Shown piece by piece: positions 8,055 through 16,202 of a stretch of DNA of 34,360 bases; position 1 is the stretch's first letter, and each line of letters begins with the position of its first letter. The position numbers and the translations under genes were made by a program. The DNA is from Candidatus Hydrogenedens sp. (lineage in GTDB: Bacteria > Hydrogenedentota > Hydrogenedentia > Hydrogenedentales > CAITNO01), in the NCBI GenBank assembly GCA_012522755.1, contig JAAYJV010000056.1, forward strand, positions 1 to 34,360, in the 5' to 3' direction. The notes under the pieces are model-generated. The model was not told where the DNA came from. It searched no databases and saw only the letters and a list, made by a program, of their open reading frames with translations.

Positions 8055-8390
8055 TTGCACAGCCGCAACCAAATGATACTTTTTTATTTAACCGCCAAAA
8101 GAATGCGAGGAAAAAGCTTATGTCCCCCCGGAGACGTCTGATCCTTGCAAGTATCTTATGTGCCTCACGACATGCCCCGCCGTCATGCCTGTCTTTTTGC
8201 GACCGGCACCCCGTTTCGAAGTGTTCAGCCCAAACAGCGCAAAAATAGACGGTCATCCAGATTGGGAGACTTTAAGAAGAATGACCGCCCTTTTCAGCAT
8301 TGTGTGCCGCCTTTGCGTTATTCTATCTCTCGACACAGGCATAAAGCCGTCTGGTATTTACCTGGGAACGCCAATTTCCACATTGGCACA
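8055..8390. repeat. Composite dispersed repeat, copy 2
   Basis: This copy shares, in the same order and orientation as 29463-29930, these blocks: CAGCCGCAACCAAATGA-like start; TTTTTTATTTAACCGC; AAAAAGCTTATGTC; CCCGCCGT…TTTTTGCGAC; TAGACGGTCATCCAGATTGG; CGACACAGGCATAAAGCCGT. It ends with the hairpin segment 8361-8388. It lacks the 9-bp array found inside the other copy, and is therefore shorter (about 336 against 468 bases). It has no open frame of note. Confidence 0.85.
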
Positions 8391-8593
8391 CAGCATATGA
8401 TGACCCGGAGAAGTTAAAAATCTGATTGCGGCATGATGTCTCTCTTTTCTCGAACAAATCCATTACTCAGAAAACTTTCCGGCAGATAATGAGCATATTG
8501 TGGGAGAACACAAAGGTTGAAAACCGGTATGACGGAGGCGGGGGTATGTCTCGGGGCATTTATAAAGACTTCAGGGAATTGATCTTCGCTGGG

Positions 8594-8638
8594 GAATCGG
8601 TCGGATCGGTCGGATCAGTCGGATCAGACGGATGTGGG
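8594..8638. repeat. 9-bp-periodic array (GGATCGGTC type)
   Basis: Five 9-base units: GAATCGGTC, GGATCGGTC, GGATCAGTC, GGATCAGAC, GGATGTGGG. The array is the inverted counterpart of 29615-29659. The homology extends about 80 bases further on the left side. Confidence 0.85.
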
Positions 8639-8675
8639 AGGGGCTCAGGTTGGTTCTGGGTATTGATTCAGGGTC

Positions 8676-8711
8676 AGTAGACAAAGTGGACAGAGTGGAC
8701 CAAGTGGACGT
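8676..8711. repeat. 9-bp-periodic array (AGTGGACNN type)
   Basis: Four 9-base units: AGTAGACAA, AGTGGACAG, AGTGGACCA, AGTGGACGT. The unit matches the array at 6633-6686. It lies 37 bases downstream of the GGATCGGTC-type array. Confidence 0.8.
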
Positions 8712-8778
8712 GTTAAGACCATAGGTCTTTTTTATGCCGCATTGTACTTTTTCCGTGTGTTCCGTGATTTCTGTGGTT

Positions 8779-8848
8779 CAATTAGAAAAGTTTATTTGGT
8801 TGCGGCTGTACTGCGCTGTGTTCTCCGTGCCGCTGTGGTGAAAAAGAG
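8779..8848. repeat. Flanking direct repeat, right copy
   Basis: Contains TTTATTTGGTTGCGGCTG and GCTGTGGTGAAAAA, matching 7301-7367 in the same orientation. The two copies are about 1.48 kb apart and enclose the hemerythrin gene. Confidence 0.75.
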
Positions 8849-8889
8849 CGATGCCTTTCAATTTCTTTTATGAAAATGCATCCTCTCTC

Positions 8890-11181
8890 TCACTCACGAT
8901 TTCTTCTTCTCACAGCCCAGATGACAGCAAGAACAACACCCAGAAGCACAACTCCCTTAACAACCAGTATGGCCAGGTCCCGTTTGCGTATGCTCGTGTC
9001 AATGGGCCGTGGGGTGTAAAGGATTTCATCCGTAAAATTTTCGGGGAACCAGCGCAGTTCATCGGCTTGTTTTGCGATGAGGAGGTTCGGATTGCGGCGG
9101 ACGAGTGCCTTGTAAAAGTGGTCGGCTTCTTTCGGGTAGCGGGCTTTGATATAGCTGCCTCCATTGAAGAGAGCACGGGCCGTTAGCGGGTCGTTGTCGG
9201 GCAGGAGTTCGGCGGCCTGGCGCATGAGACCCGAGGCGACGAATCGGAGGTTGCATTGTCTGCCGCAGAGATCACAGGTCTTCTCCACACGTTCCTCGGC
9301 ATCGTCGCCCAGAACAGTAAGAGCATCTTCACTCAGCACTTCCAGACCACAATCAGAACCGAGTGACCACACGCCCAGCAGTTCTCCTCCATGACGGCGG
9401 ATGAGCACCCCGGCATCAAAGAAAGTTTGTGCCCTTTCTCTTTCAGAGCCTTTCCTGTTTTCGGCTTGTTTCAGCAGATCTGCAATTTCCCGGGCCGCTT
9501 CAGCTGTTTCTTTCGCTGTCTCATCCGTATAGGTGGATCCCGAGGAAGTCTCCGACAGCGTCTGAAAATAGTGAGCAGCCTTTTCCCAGTCCTTCATGCG
9601 GGCGTAACGTTGTCCCTGAATCTTTTGCAGTGCGTAAAGGCCCTCTTCAAAGCGTCCGCCATCGTAATAGACAGTCTTGAAAAAAGGCTCCTGTTTCCGT
9701 GTCTGGGCCACCTCGTCCGGATCCAGAGCTTTCAGATCATTGATGACTGTTTCAAGTTCTTCCAGGGTCAGCATCCGCCGGGCGAGAAACTCGGCATCCT
9801 CCAGAGAATCGGGCACAAAGGCTTTTACAGCACCTATATAATCCTTCTGTCGGAGCAGGATGGCTCCTTCTGACAGGCGAATGGATCCACCGGTAATGAC
9901 AGGGCTGTCCCCTTCGAAATAAAAAAGTTTGTCCCGGCTTATTTCTTCTGATAAAGCGTGAAGCAGCCGATTCGCTTCATCGAGTTTTCCTTCGCGAAGG
10001 AGCAGTTTGGACTGGACAAAGCGGGCGGGCACACTTCTTTCATCGCTCTGTTTGAGCCAGCGTGCGGCCAGATCCATTTGTCCGGTCTTATAGGCCAGCC
10101 AGGCGAGTCGGTCTGCACCGGCGAGAAAGCCTTCCTCTGGCAGTGATTCTGTGACATCGAACCAGGCATCTGTATAAGCGGGATTTTTATAAGCTTGACT
10201 GGTGAGCCAGGCGGTCATCAACTGACGGGCGAGGTCATCTCCGGCCATCTGTTCCAATGCGGCCTGGTTTTTGATCACCCGGCGAAAAAGAATGAAGAGA
10301 GACTCTTTCGCCATGGCCCAGCGTTCCGGTACCGCCCTGTAGTTCATATAGGCATGAAGCGCTTCCAGACAGTCTCCCCGTTGCAGATGAATTTTTCCGA
10401 GCCAGCCGAATGTTTCAGCTGCAAGACCAAGAGGGTCGGCAAAACCTTCTTCCACCAGTTTCCAACAGGACTGAAAACTCTCTTCCGCCCGTTTCAGTTC
10501 ATTGAGTTCCAGGCTGCAACGGCCACTCATGAAAGTTGCCCAGACTGTCTTATGCCTGCGCTCCTCAGGCGGCAGAAGAAGGATTGTTTCGAAGAGATCC
10601 CGGGCTTTGGAAAAATAACGGTTGAAAAAGGCCTCGGCTCCCCTGATATTCAAACTGAATTCCAGAGGTATTTCCGGAGGACAATTTTCCACAATCAACT
10701 GCATCTCCTTCTGTGTCGGCCTGGGTTCATCATCTTCGTCTCTGTAGAGCCAGGGAACTTCTTCGTGAATGGCGTCATTGAGGCGATCTATGGCATGGTA
10801 ATTCAGCAGTCTGCGCCGGCTCTCATAGTCTTCAATGACAGCATCTCTGTCGGGATGATCAGCCAGAATTATGCGCAGTTCTTTCAACTCCAACCACACA
10901 ACCCGTTCACGGGCGAAAACAAAACGTCTCAAATAGGTAGGCTGGTTCCGGGTCCAAAACCTTTCATCTTCATTGTACTTTTCTTCCGCCTCGAGATCGG
11001 GTATCTGATCGGTGATGAGCAAATACTCAGAATCAAAGTGCGTATCAGGCAGATAATAAAGATCTTTGGTTTCCGAAGAGCCGAAAAGGGTGGGGCTCCC
11101 CTCCCAGACACAAGGCTGTGCCACAAAGGCCAGAGCAATGAAAGCCAGGACAGAAATGAAGAGTGCTTTTTTTATGGACAT
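8890..11181 (-). CDS. Exported TPR-like protein with C-terminal membrane anchor
   Basis: A 763-residue protein. Residues 1-21 form a hydrophobic signal sequence after MSIKK. Most of the chain is alpha-helical and resembles tetratricopeptide repeats, for example around AEAFFNRYFSKARDLFETIL, the GRCSLELNELKRAEESFQ segment, AARWLKQSDE, and NGGSYIKARYPKEADHFYKA near the C-terminus. A single membrane helix (LAILVVKGVVLLGVVLAVIW) is followed by the basic tail RRRNRE, so the bulk is predicted periplasmic with a short cytoplasmic tail. A CDLCGRQC segment near residue 630 has paired cysteines that might bind metal or form disulphides. The start ATG lies inside the last codons of the upstream gene (10-base overlap), with AAGGAG before it, so the two are translationally coupled. 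I do not recognise a specific function. A scaffold for a periplasmic complex is a guess from the architecture. Confidence 0.82.
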   Translation of the reverse strand: MSIKKALFISVLAFIALAFVAQPCVWEGSPTLFGSSETKDLYYLPDTHFDSEYLLITDQIPDLEAEEKYNEDERFWTRNQPTYLRRFVFARERVVWLELKELRIILADHPDRDAVIEDYESRRRLLNYHAIDRLNDAIHEEVPWLYRDEDDEPRPTQKEMQLIVENCPPEIPLEFSLNIRGAEAFFNRYFSKARDLFETILLLPPEERRHKTVWATFMSGRCSLELNELKRAEESFQSCWKLVEEGFADPLGLAAETFGWLGKIHLQRGDCLEALHAYMNYRAVPERWAMAKESLFILFRRVIKNQAALEQMAGDDLARQLMTAWLTSQAYKNPAYTDAWFDVTESLPEEGFLAGADRLAWLAYKTGQMDLAARWLKQSDERSVPARFVQSKLLLREGKLDEANRLLHALSEEISRDKLFYFEGDSPVITGGSIRLSEGAILLRQKDYIGAVKAFVPDSLEDAEFLARRMLTLEELETVINDLKALDPDEVAQTRKQEPFFKTVYYDGGRFEEGLYALQKIQGQRYARMKDWEKAAHYFQTLSETSSGSTYTDETAKETAEAAREIADLLKQAENRKGSERERAQTFFDAGVLIRRHGGELLGVWSLGSDCGLEVLSEDALTVLGDDAEERVEKTCDLCGRQCNLRFVASGLMRQAAELLPDNDPLTARALFNGGSYIKARYPKEADHFYKALVRRNPNLLIAKQADELRWFPENFTDEILYTPRPIDTSIRKRDLAILVVKGVVLLGVVLAVIWAVRRRNRE

Positions 11182-12431
11182 GAACCAATCTCCTTGACGG
11201 CCAGTGAAGGGGCCTTTTCATGCTCCCCGGATCCGAGAAGCCACCAGCCGGCCATATAGTCTTTCCCGCTCGTATGCACGGGACCGCTGATCATTATTAT
11301 ATTGTCTTGCGCGCTTTTTTTCTCATAAAAGCCATTCACAAGATCCGCAGCCAGGATTTTTCCTGAGATCAATTCCAGTTGAAGGCACAGTACTTTTCTT
11401 CCCGAAAGTCTGTCGGCGATAATCCACAGTTCTACAAGCCCCTTGTCACCCTGACGCAACTGCGCCTCATAGACCGGCTGCGGCACTTCGCCAGCCATGA
11501 CGAGACGCAGTGTTTCCAGAGACCAGTTCCGGCTGTCCGAGGGAAGGGGCATGCGGAACCAGTGAAGCGCTTTCAATCGGACTGGGGGATCTTCCTGAAG
11601 CTGCTGCACAAATGGAGCGAGAACAGAAGGGTCGGCCGCTATTTCTTTATGAGTCCAAGAGACCGGATATTCAACGCTCTCCTCCGCTTCCAGGGCTTTG
11701 ATTTCGTTGTTTTCATCAAAGACAATCCGCCAGCCATAAGTAGGCAGGGCGATGGAGAAAGGGATCTTGAGCGATTGGGCTTGTCTGATCCAGGAAGCTG
11801 CTTTTTCCGGATCAAACAAGAGGGGTTTTCCCCCCGGATCTTCCGGAACTTCCAGCGAATGAAGCTGCAGAACAAAATCATCCAGACCCGCCACCAGGGA
11901 AGGCAGTGTTTTGTGGTTGAGCCAGTCGGGCAGTCCCGTAATGGACAGAGGCTGTTGGGGCAACTCACGGCGGAGTGCTTCCAGCCAGGCTTGATACTGA
12001 GGCAGTTGTTCTGTTGCAGCGTCATAATCGATCTGCACGCCCTTGAGGGAAGCACCGGCTTGTTCCGCTTTCTCCAGCAGGTGATGAAGAAGGCGGGCGA
12101 AGGAGCTTGGATTCCATTGGCGTTGATCCAAGGCACGGCTGTGAACCCGCAGTGCCAACCACAACTTTTTCTCCGTAGCGGCCAGACTTGCCCAATCCAC
12201 ATTGACGGGATGAAAACGCCAACCGGCATCGGAGCCTTCTATTTCGCCGCTGAGTACGAGAAAGCCCTGAGTGCTGTCAGCTGCCGCGTGTATGGCTTCG
12301 GGCATCTCTTCAGTCCAGTGTCTCTGCCAGATATACATATATTGGGGCCGGGATTCATCCGGCGTCTGAGCAACTGTCGGGACGGCGATGAGAGCCGGAC
12401 AAAAATAGAACAACAGCAGAACTGTCTCCAC
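11172..12431 (-). CDS. DUF3142 family protein, probably exported
   Basis: About 419 residues from the GTG at 12431. The hydrophobic segment LLLFYFCPALIAVPTVAQ serves as a probable signal sequence. The core matches DUF3142: LKGVQIDYDAATEQLPQYQ followed by LRRELPQQPLSITGLPDWL, then FVLQLHS and IPFSIALPTYGW. This pattern suggests a TIM-barrel related to glycoside hydrolase-like folds, with no known substrate. The open frame extends to a GTG at 12569, but the extra residues are AT-rich and lack a ribosome site, so the start is uncertain. The 3' end overlaps the TPR gene by 10 bases, so the pair forms an operon and the products may act together in the periplasm. The gene diverges from the HEAT/propeller gene. 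Confidence 0.8.
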   Translation of the reverse strand: METVLLLFYFCPALIAVPTVAQTPDESRPQYMYIWQRHWTEEMPEAIHAAADSTQGFLVLSGEIEGSDAGWRFHPVNVDWASLAATEKKLWLALRVHSRALDQRQWNPSSFARLLHHLLEKAEQAGASLKGVQIDYDAATEQLPQYQAWLEALRRELPQQPLSITGLPDWLNHKTLPSLVAGLDDFVLQLHSLEVPEDPGGKPLLFDPEKAASWIRQAQSLKIPFSIALPTYGWRIVFDENNEIKALEAEESVEYPVSWTHKEIAADPSVLAPFVQQLQEDPPVRLKALHWFRMPLPSDSRNWSLETLRLVMAGEVPQPVYEAQLRQGDKGLVELWIIADRLSGRKVLCLQLELISGKILAADLVNGFYEKKSAQDNIIMISGPVHTSGKDYMAGWWLLGSGEHEKAPSLAVKEIGSCP

Positions 12432-12608
12432 TCTCCCGGCTGTGAAAAAAGAGGATCGAAGATCGATGACAGGCTCCTTTTCATCGTTTAAAAAGGCAAA
12501 TAAAAGAAAGTAGTCTTTATCAAGCCTTCTATGAAACAATAATAGCCTATTCCTCTTTGGAGTTGCCACATGGTCAACACAGCCCGATCAGCCAAAGGAT
12601 ACAAAAGC
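12432..12608. promoter_or_regulatory. Divergent intergenic region
   Basis: A 177-base AT-rich gap separates the two divergent starts if 12431 and 12609 are used. Promoters for both transcripts should lie here. I saw only a weak plus-strand candidate (TTTATC, 16 bases, AATAAT around 12512-12540). Confidence 0.35.
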
Positions 12609-15600
12609 ATGTTTCATCTGTCGACCCGTCATTTTTGCCTTACAGCCTTGCTCTCGTTCTTGCTGCTCTTTGGGGCTGAACTGCGGGGCGACACCGTGGC
12701 TTTGTCTTTCGGCGAGGCCGGTGAAGGGAATGCCGCCTCCTTTTTCGGAACCTTGCAGGCTGGCGATCTCTCCGTGGGCTGTCTGGTTTTCCAGATTCCC
12801 GGAAATCTCTTTCGTGTACCCGGTGGCCAGGAAAAAGAGTTGACTTTTGCTCATCAACAGGCGGACTGTATTCATTTCCTGCATTTCACTGAAAATGCCG
12901 GGGACCGTCTCGGCTCTTATCTGCTGGTCTATGAGGACGGCACTCAGGAGGAAGTCCCTCTGCAAAACGGGATCAGCATTCAGGACTGGTGGAAACCGGG
13001 GCCTCTGGCTTTTGCGGCGGAGGCTTTCCGGGACAGCCTGGGGGGCGTGCATGCGGGCCGGAGCGTGGCCTTCTGGCGCTTCACCGTTCGCAACCCTCAT
13101 CCGGAGCGCAGCCTTTGCGCCATCCGCGCCAAAGTCCAGGATCCGACAGTCACCCTGAATGTACTGGCCATCAGTCTGGACACGGCTTGCCCGGAGAAGG
13201 TTGACGGGATCCCCTGCTGGGTGGTGGGCATGGATGAAGAGGCTTATATTCTCGCCCTTCTGGCCCAGCCGGAGAAGACTGGCGATGAAGCGAAGTTCTG
13301 TGCCCGGCTGGCACAGTTGGGAAGTCGTGAAAGCATCCCCCTGCTCTCAACCTGTCTGTTGGACGAAGAAAGTTCAGCCGGTGCTTGCCTGGCTCTCGCG
13401 GCCATGCCTTTTGAAGAAGCCCATGAAGCACTCCGGCGGGCCTTGCCATTGAGCAGCGGAATGACAAGAGCACGGATCATAGAGAGTCTGGGTGCTCTCA
13501 AAGATGAAAAGGACAGCTCGTTGATCCTTCCTTTTCTGGACGATACAAATGCTCTTATAAGACAATCGGCTGCGAATGCCTTAGGCAAAATCGGTGGCTC
13601 CGATGCCATCAATGCTCTCTGGCTGTGGGCTGAAACAACTGCGGGCAACGAGACAGTATTTTGTCAGCATGCGCTGCTGGCCTCGCTGGACAAGCTCTCT
13701 CTTTCCCGGAGAAAGGAAGCACATCAGGGATACAAGCAGTTTCTGGATACCTGGCCCGAAGAGTCGACTTCAACGGCGGCCTGGCGCGGGCTGCTGCTCA
13801 CAGCCGGTTCTTCAGGAAATAAATTGCTGACACAGGCATTGACAGATGACAACCACCATGCCTGGCTGGGTGCGCTGTCGGTCTTGCCATCCATGAAAGG
13901 CAAAGGGATCACCCGTAGCATTGCACAATTGGCGGGACAATTGGAGGAAAACAAAGCCTGCCAGCTTCTCGTCGCACTGGGGGAAAGAAAGGATCCCGCT
14001 GCAACGCCCTTCCTTCTTGCTTTCGTTGAAGGGGACAACGATCTTCTCGCCCTGACAGCGCTGGAAGCCTTGGCTTTTCTTGCTGATGCCAAGGCGGTTC
14101 CCCTGCTCGTCAAGCGTGCCGCCCTCAGCGACGGAGCTGTTGCGGATAAAGCGCTGCACTGTCTGGCGCAGATGAAAGATACGAAAACGGCCCCTGCATT
14201 GGTTCGCTGTCTGAACAGGGCCGATGCCGCTGAAACAGTTGTCATTGCCGAGGTGCTGGGCCAGCGTCGGGAAGAGGCGGTAGCCCCTTCGTTGCGCCAG
14301 CTCCTTCATCATAAAAACAGTGTTGTCCGCAGTGCAGCAGCCCGTGCTCTGGCGCAGGTGGGTCAGGCTGAAGACGCTGCACTGCTTTGTGAGGCCTGGC
14401 AGCGTGTGGAAGAGTCTGAGGAAGAAACGGTGTTTTTTGATGCCCTTCAGATGCTGGGACAACGTCCTGTGGATACTGCTGTGTATGTGCAGATTCTGGA
14501 AGAGCTTTATACTCAGAAAGATATTGCTCTCCCAGTGAAACTCATTCCTCTCTTCGCCCGTCTCGGTCATACTGAATTTCTGGCACTCCTGAGCAAGACT
14601 CTGGAGGACGGCAACGAGGCGGAGCAAAATGAAGCCCGGAAAGCCTTTGCACAAATACGCAATCCCGAGGCGCTCTCCCCCATTCTGGCCTTGATCCGGG
14701 AAGGCCGGGGAGACCCGGAGCGACTCCCGCTGTTCAGGAATATGGCCCGTCTCCTCCAGCATGAGCAGCTGTCTGAAAGCGAGCGGGAACAGTATCTGGA
14801 AGAAGGACTGAAAGAAGCCCAAAGCCTTCAGGAAAAACGTCTTCTTCTTTCGGCGTTGAACCAGTGTTGGTCTATGAAAGCACTGTCACTGGCCCACGAC
14901 TGCTTCACACAAAAGGGACTTGAAGCGGAAGGGGCTGTCGCCTGGGGCACCATCGCTCTGAGACTCGTTGACAGCCATCGCGAAGAAATCGCAGCCGCTT
15001 TCCCGGATATATTCCGTGCTGCTCTGGAAGTACCCCTTTCCGAAAATGCCATGCAGCCTCTCCACGCTTTGAGAAAAGTCCTGAATGCGGAAGCCACGCC
15101 GGGAAGCAATCTCCGCTTCGAAGAAATCCTCATCGATCCGCATTTCCGTTCCGAGGGCATCGCTGTGGCGGATGTGAACAGGGATGGTCTTCAGGATGTT
15201 CTCGTCGGGGATTACTGGTATGAAGCACCCGATTGGGAACGCCATGAAATCCGTCCGCCCGGCCACTATGAGCCCCTCACGGAATACAGTGCCTGCTTCG
15301 CCGCCTTCGCCGAAGATGTGGACCGTGACGGCTGGATCGATATGATTGTGGTCGGCTGCCCGGGGGCACCCGTGTACTGGTATCGCAATCCGGGCCGGGA
15401 AGAAGGGCACTGGCAGGAGCATCTTATCGCGCTGGAGGCCTGCGGCGAAACAGTACTCTATGAAGATATCACAGGCGATGGAAAGCGCGAACTCATCTTC
15501 GCCGTGAACAAGCGGATGACCTGGCTCACTCCCGGACAGGATGTGACTGCTCCCTGGATCGCTCATTCTTTTACGCATCAGCTGGAAAGTTTCGCTCTCT

Positions 15601-16202
15601 TCGGTCACGGTCTGGGTGTGGGCGATCTGAACAATGACGGCTATAGGGATGTATTGATTACGGCTGGCTGGTGGCTCGGCTCCCGAGAACCGGAGCGGCC
15701 TGACTGGTCTTTTCTACCCGCCGATCTGGGCCCCGACTGTGCTCACATGGTGGTCTACGATGTGAACAACGACGGGCTCCCGGATGTGATCACCTCTTCC
15801 GCCCATGACTATGGCCTCTGGTGGTTTGAACAGCAGGCATCGACTGAAGGTCCGCCGGGCTTTGTACGTCATGAGATTGACAACTCCTGTTCCGCCACCC
15901 ATGCCCTCATCCTGGCCGATCTCAATCATGACGGGCTGGCTGATCTCATCACGGGCAAGCGTTTTTATGCCCATGGCAAAGAAGATCCCGGCGCACTGGA
16001 ACCTGCGCTGCTCTGCTGGTACGAACTGGCACGGAACGCTTCGGGCACACCCTCCTGGCGGCGCCACGTGATTCATGAAGATTCCGGCGTAGGCACGCAA
16101 TTTGAAGTCTGTGATATTGACGGCGACGGCCTGCCGGATATTGCCGTATCCAGCAAAAAGGGTGTCCGTCTTTTTCTGCAGCGGAGGAATTCAGCACAAT
16201 GA
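12609..16202 (+). CDS. Exported HEAT-repeat and seven-bladed FG-GAP/VCBS propeller protein
   Basis: A protein of 1197 residues. The ATG at 12609 has AAAGGA nine bases upstream and opens a clean signal peptide (MFHLSTRHFCLTALLSFLLL…). An ATG at 12570 with GGAG is the alternative. After a beta-rich N-terminal part (~30-200), residues ~220-780 are HEAT-like helical repeats (ALIRQSAANALGKIGGSDAI; SVVRSAAARALAQVGQAEDA). Residues ~854-1173 hold seven calcium-loop motifs: DVNRDG, DVDRDG, DITGDG, DLNNDG, DVNNDG, DLNHDG and DIDGDG. That predicts one complete seven-bladed propeller of the FG-GAP/VCBS type. The stop overlaps the next start (ATGA at 16199-16202), so it is coupled to the Tat-exported oxidoreductase. 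A binding or scaffold role outside the cytoplasm is inferred. Confidence 0.9.
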   Translation: MFHLSTRHFCLTALLSFLLLFGAELRGDTVALSFGEAGEGNAASFFGTLQAGDLSVGCLVFQIPGNLFRVPGGQEKELTFAHQQADCIHFLHFTENAGDRLGSYLLVYEDGTQEEVPLQNGISIQDWWKPGPLAFAAEAFRDSLGGVHAGRSVAFWRFTVRNPHPERSLCAIRAKVQDPTVTLNVLAISLDTACPEKVDGIPCWVVGMDEEAYILALLAQPEKTGDEAKFCARLAQLGSRESIPLLSTCLLDEESSAGACLALAAMPFEEAHEALRRALPLSSGMTRARIIESLGALKDEKDSSLILPFLDDTNALIRQSAANALGKIGGSDAINALWLWAETTAGNETVFCQHALLASLDKLSLSRRKEAHQGYKQFLDTWPEESTSTAAWRGLLLTAGSSGNKLLTQALTDDNHHAWLGALSVLPSMKGKGITRSIAQLAGQLEENKACQLLVALGERKDPAATPFLLAFVEGDNDLLALTALEALAFLADAKAVPLLVKRAALSDGAVADKALHCLAQMKDTKTAPALVRCLNRADAAETVVIAEVLGQRREEAVAPSLRQLLHHKNSVVRSAAARALAQVGQAEDAALLCEAWQRVEESEEETVFFDALQMLGQRPVDTAVYVQILEELYTQKDIALPVKLIPLFARLGHTEFLALLSKTLEDGNEAEQNEARKAFAQIRNPEALSPILALIREGRGDPERLPLFRNMARLLQHEQLSESEREQYLEEGLKEAQSLQEKRLLLSALNQCWSMKALSLAHDCFTQKGLEAEGAVAWGTIALRLVDSHREEIAAAFPDIFRAALEVPLSENAMQPLHALRKVLNAEATPGSNLRFEEILIDPHFRSEGIAVADVNRDGLQDVLVGDYWYEAPDWERHEIRPPGHYEPLTEYSACFAAFAEDVDRDGWIDMIVVGCPGAPVYWYRNPGREEGHWQEHLIALEACGETVLYEDITGDGKRELIFAVNKRMTWLTPGQDVTAPWIAHSFTHQLESFALFGHGLGVGDLNNDGYRDVLITAGWWLGSREPERPDWSFLPADLGPDCAHMVVYDVNNDGLPDVITSSAHDYGLWWFEQQASTEGPPGFVRHEIDNSCSATHALILADLNHDGLADLITGKRFYAHGKEDPGALEPALLCWYELARNASGTPSWRRHVIHEDSGVGTQFEVCDIDGDGLPDIAVSSKKGVRLFLQRRNSAQ

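Larger units (their letters stand above)
8022..8889. other. Non-coding, repeat-rich intergenic region
   Basis: No supported gene. It contains one nearly complete copy of the composite dispersed repeat (8055-8390), two 9-bp-periodic arrays (8594-8638 and 8676-8711), a segment around 8515-8645 that matches 29609-29735 in inverted orientation, and the right copy of the flanking direct repeat (8779-8848). No clear terminator follows the hemerythrin gene. Confidence 0.7.

Noticed and set aside
13812-14822. A 336-codon minus-strand frame
   Set aside because: It lies wholly inside the HEAT region of the propeller protein and has no credible start or protein features.
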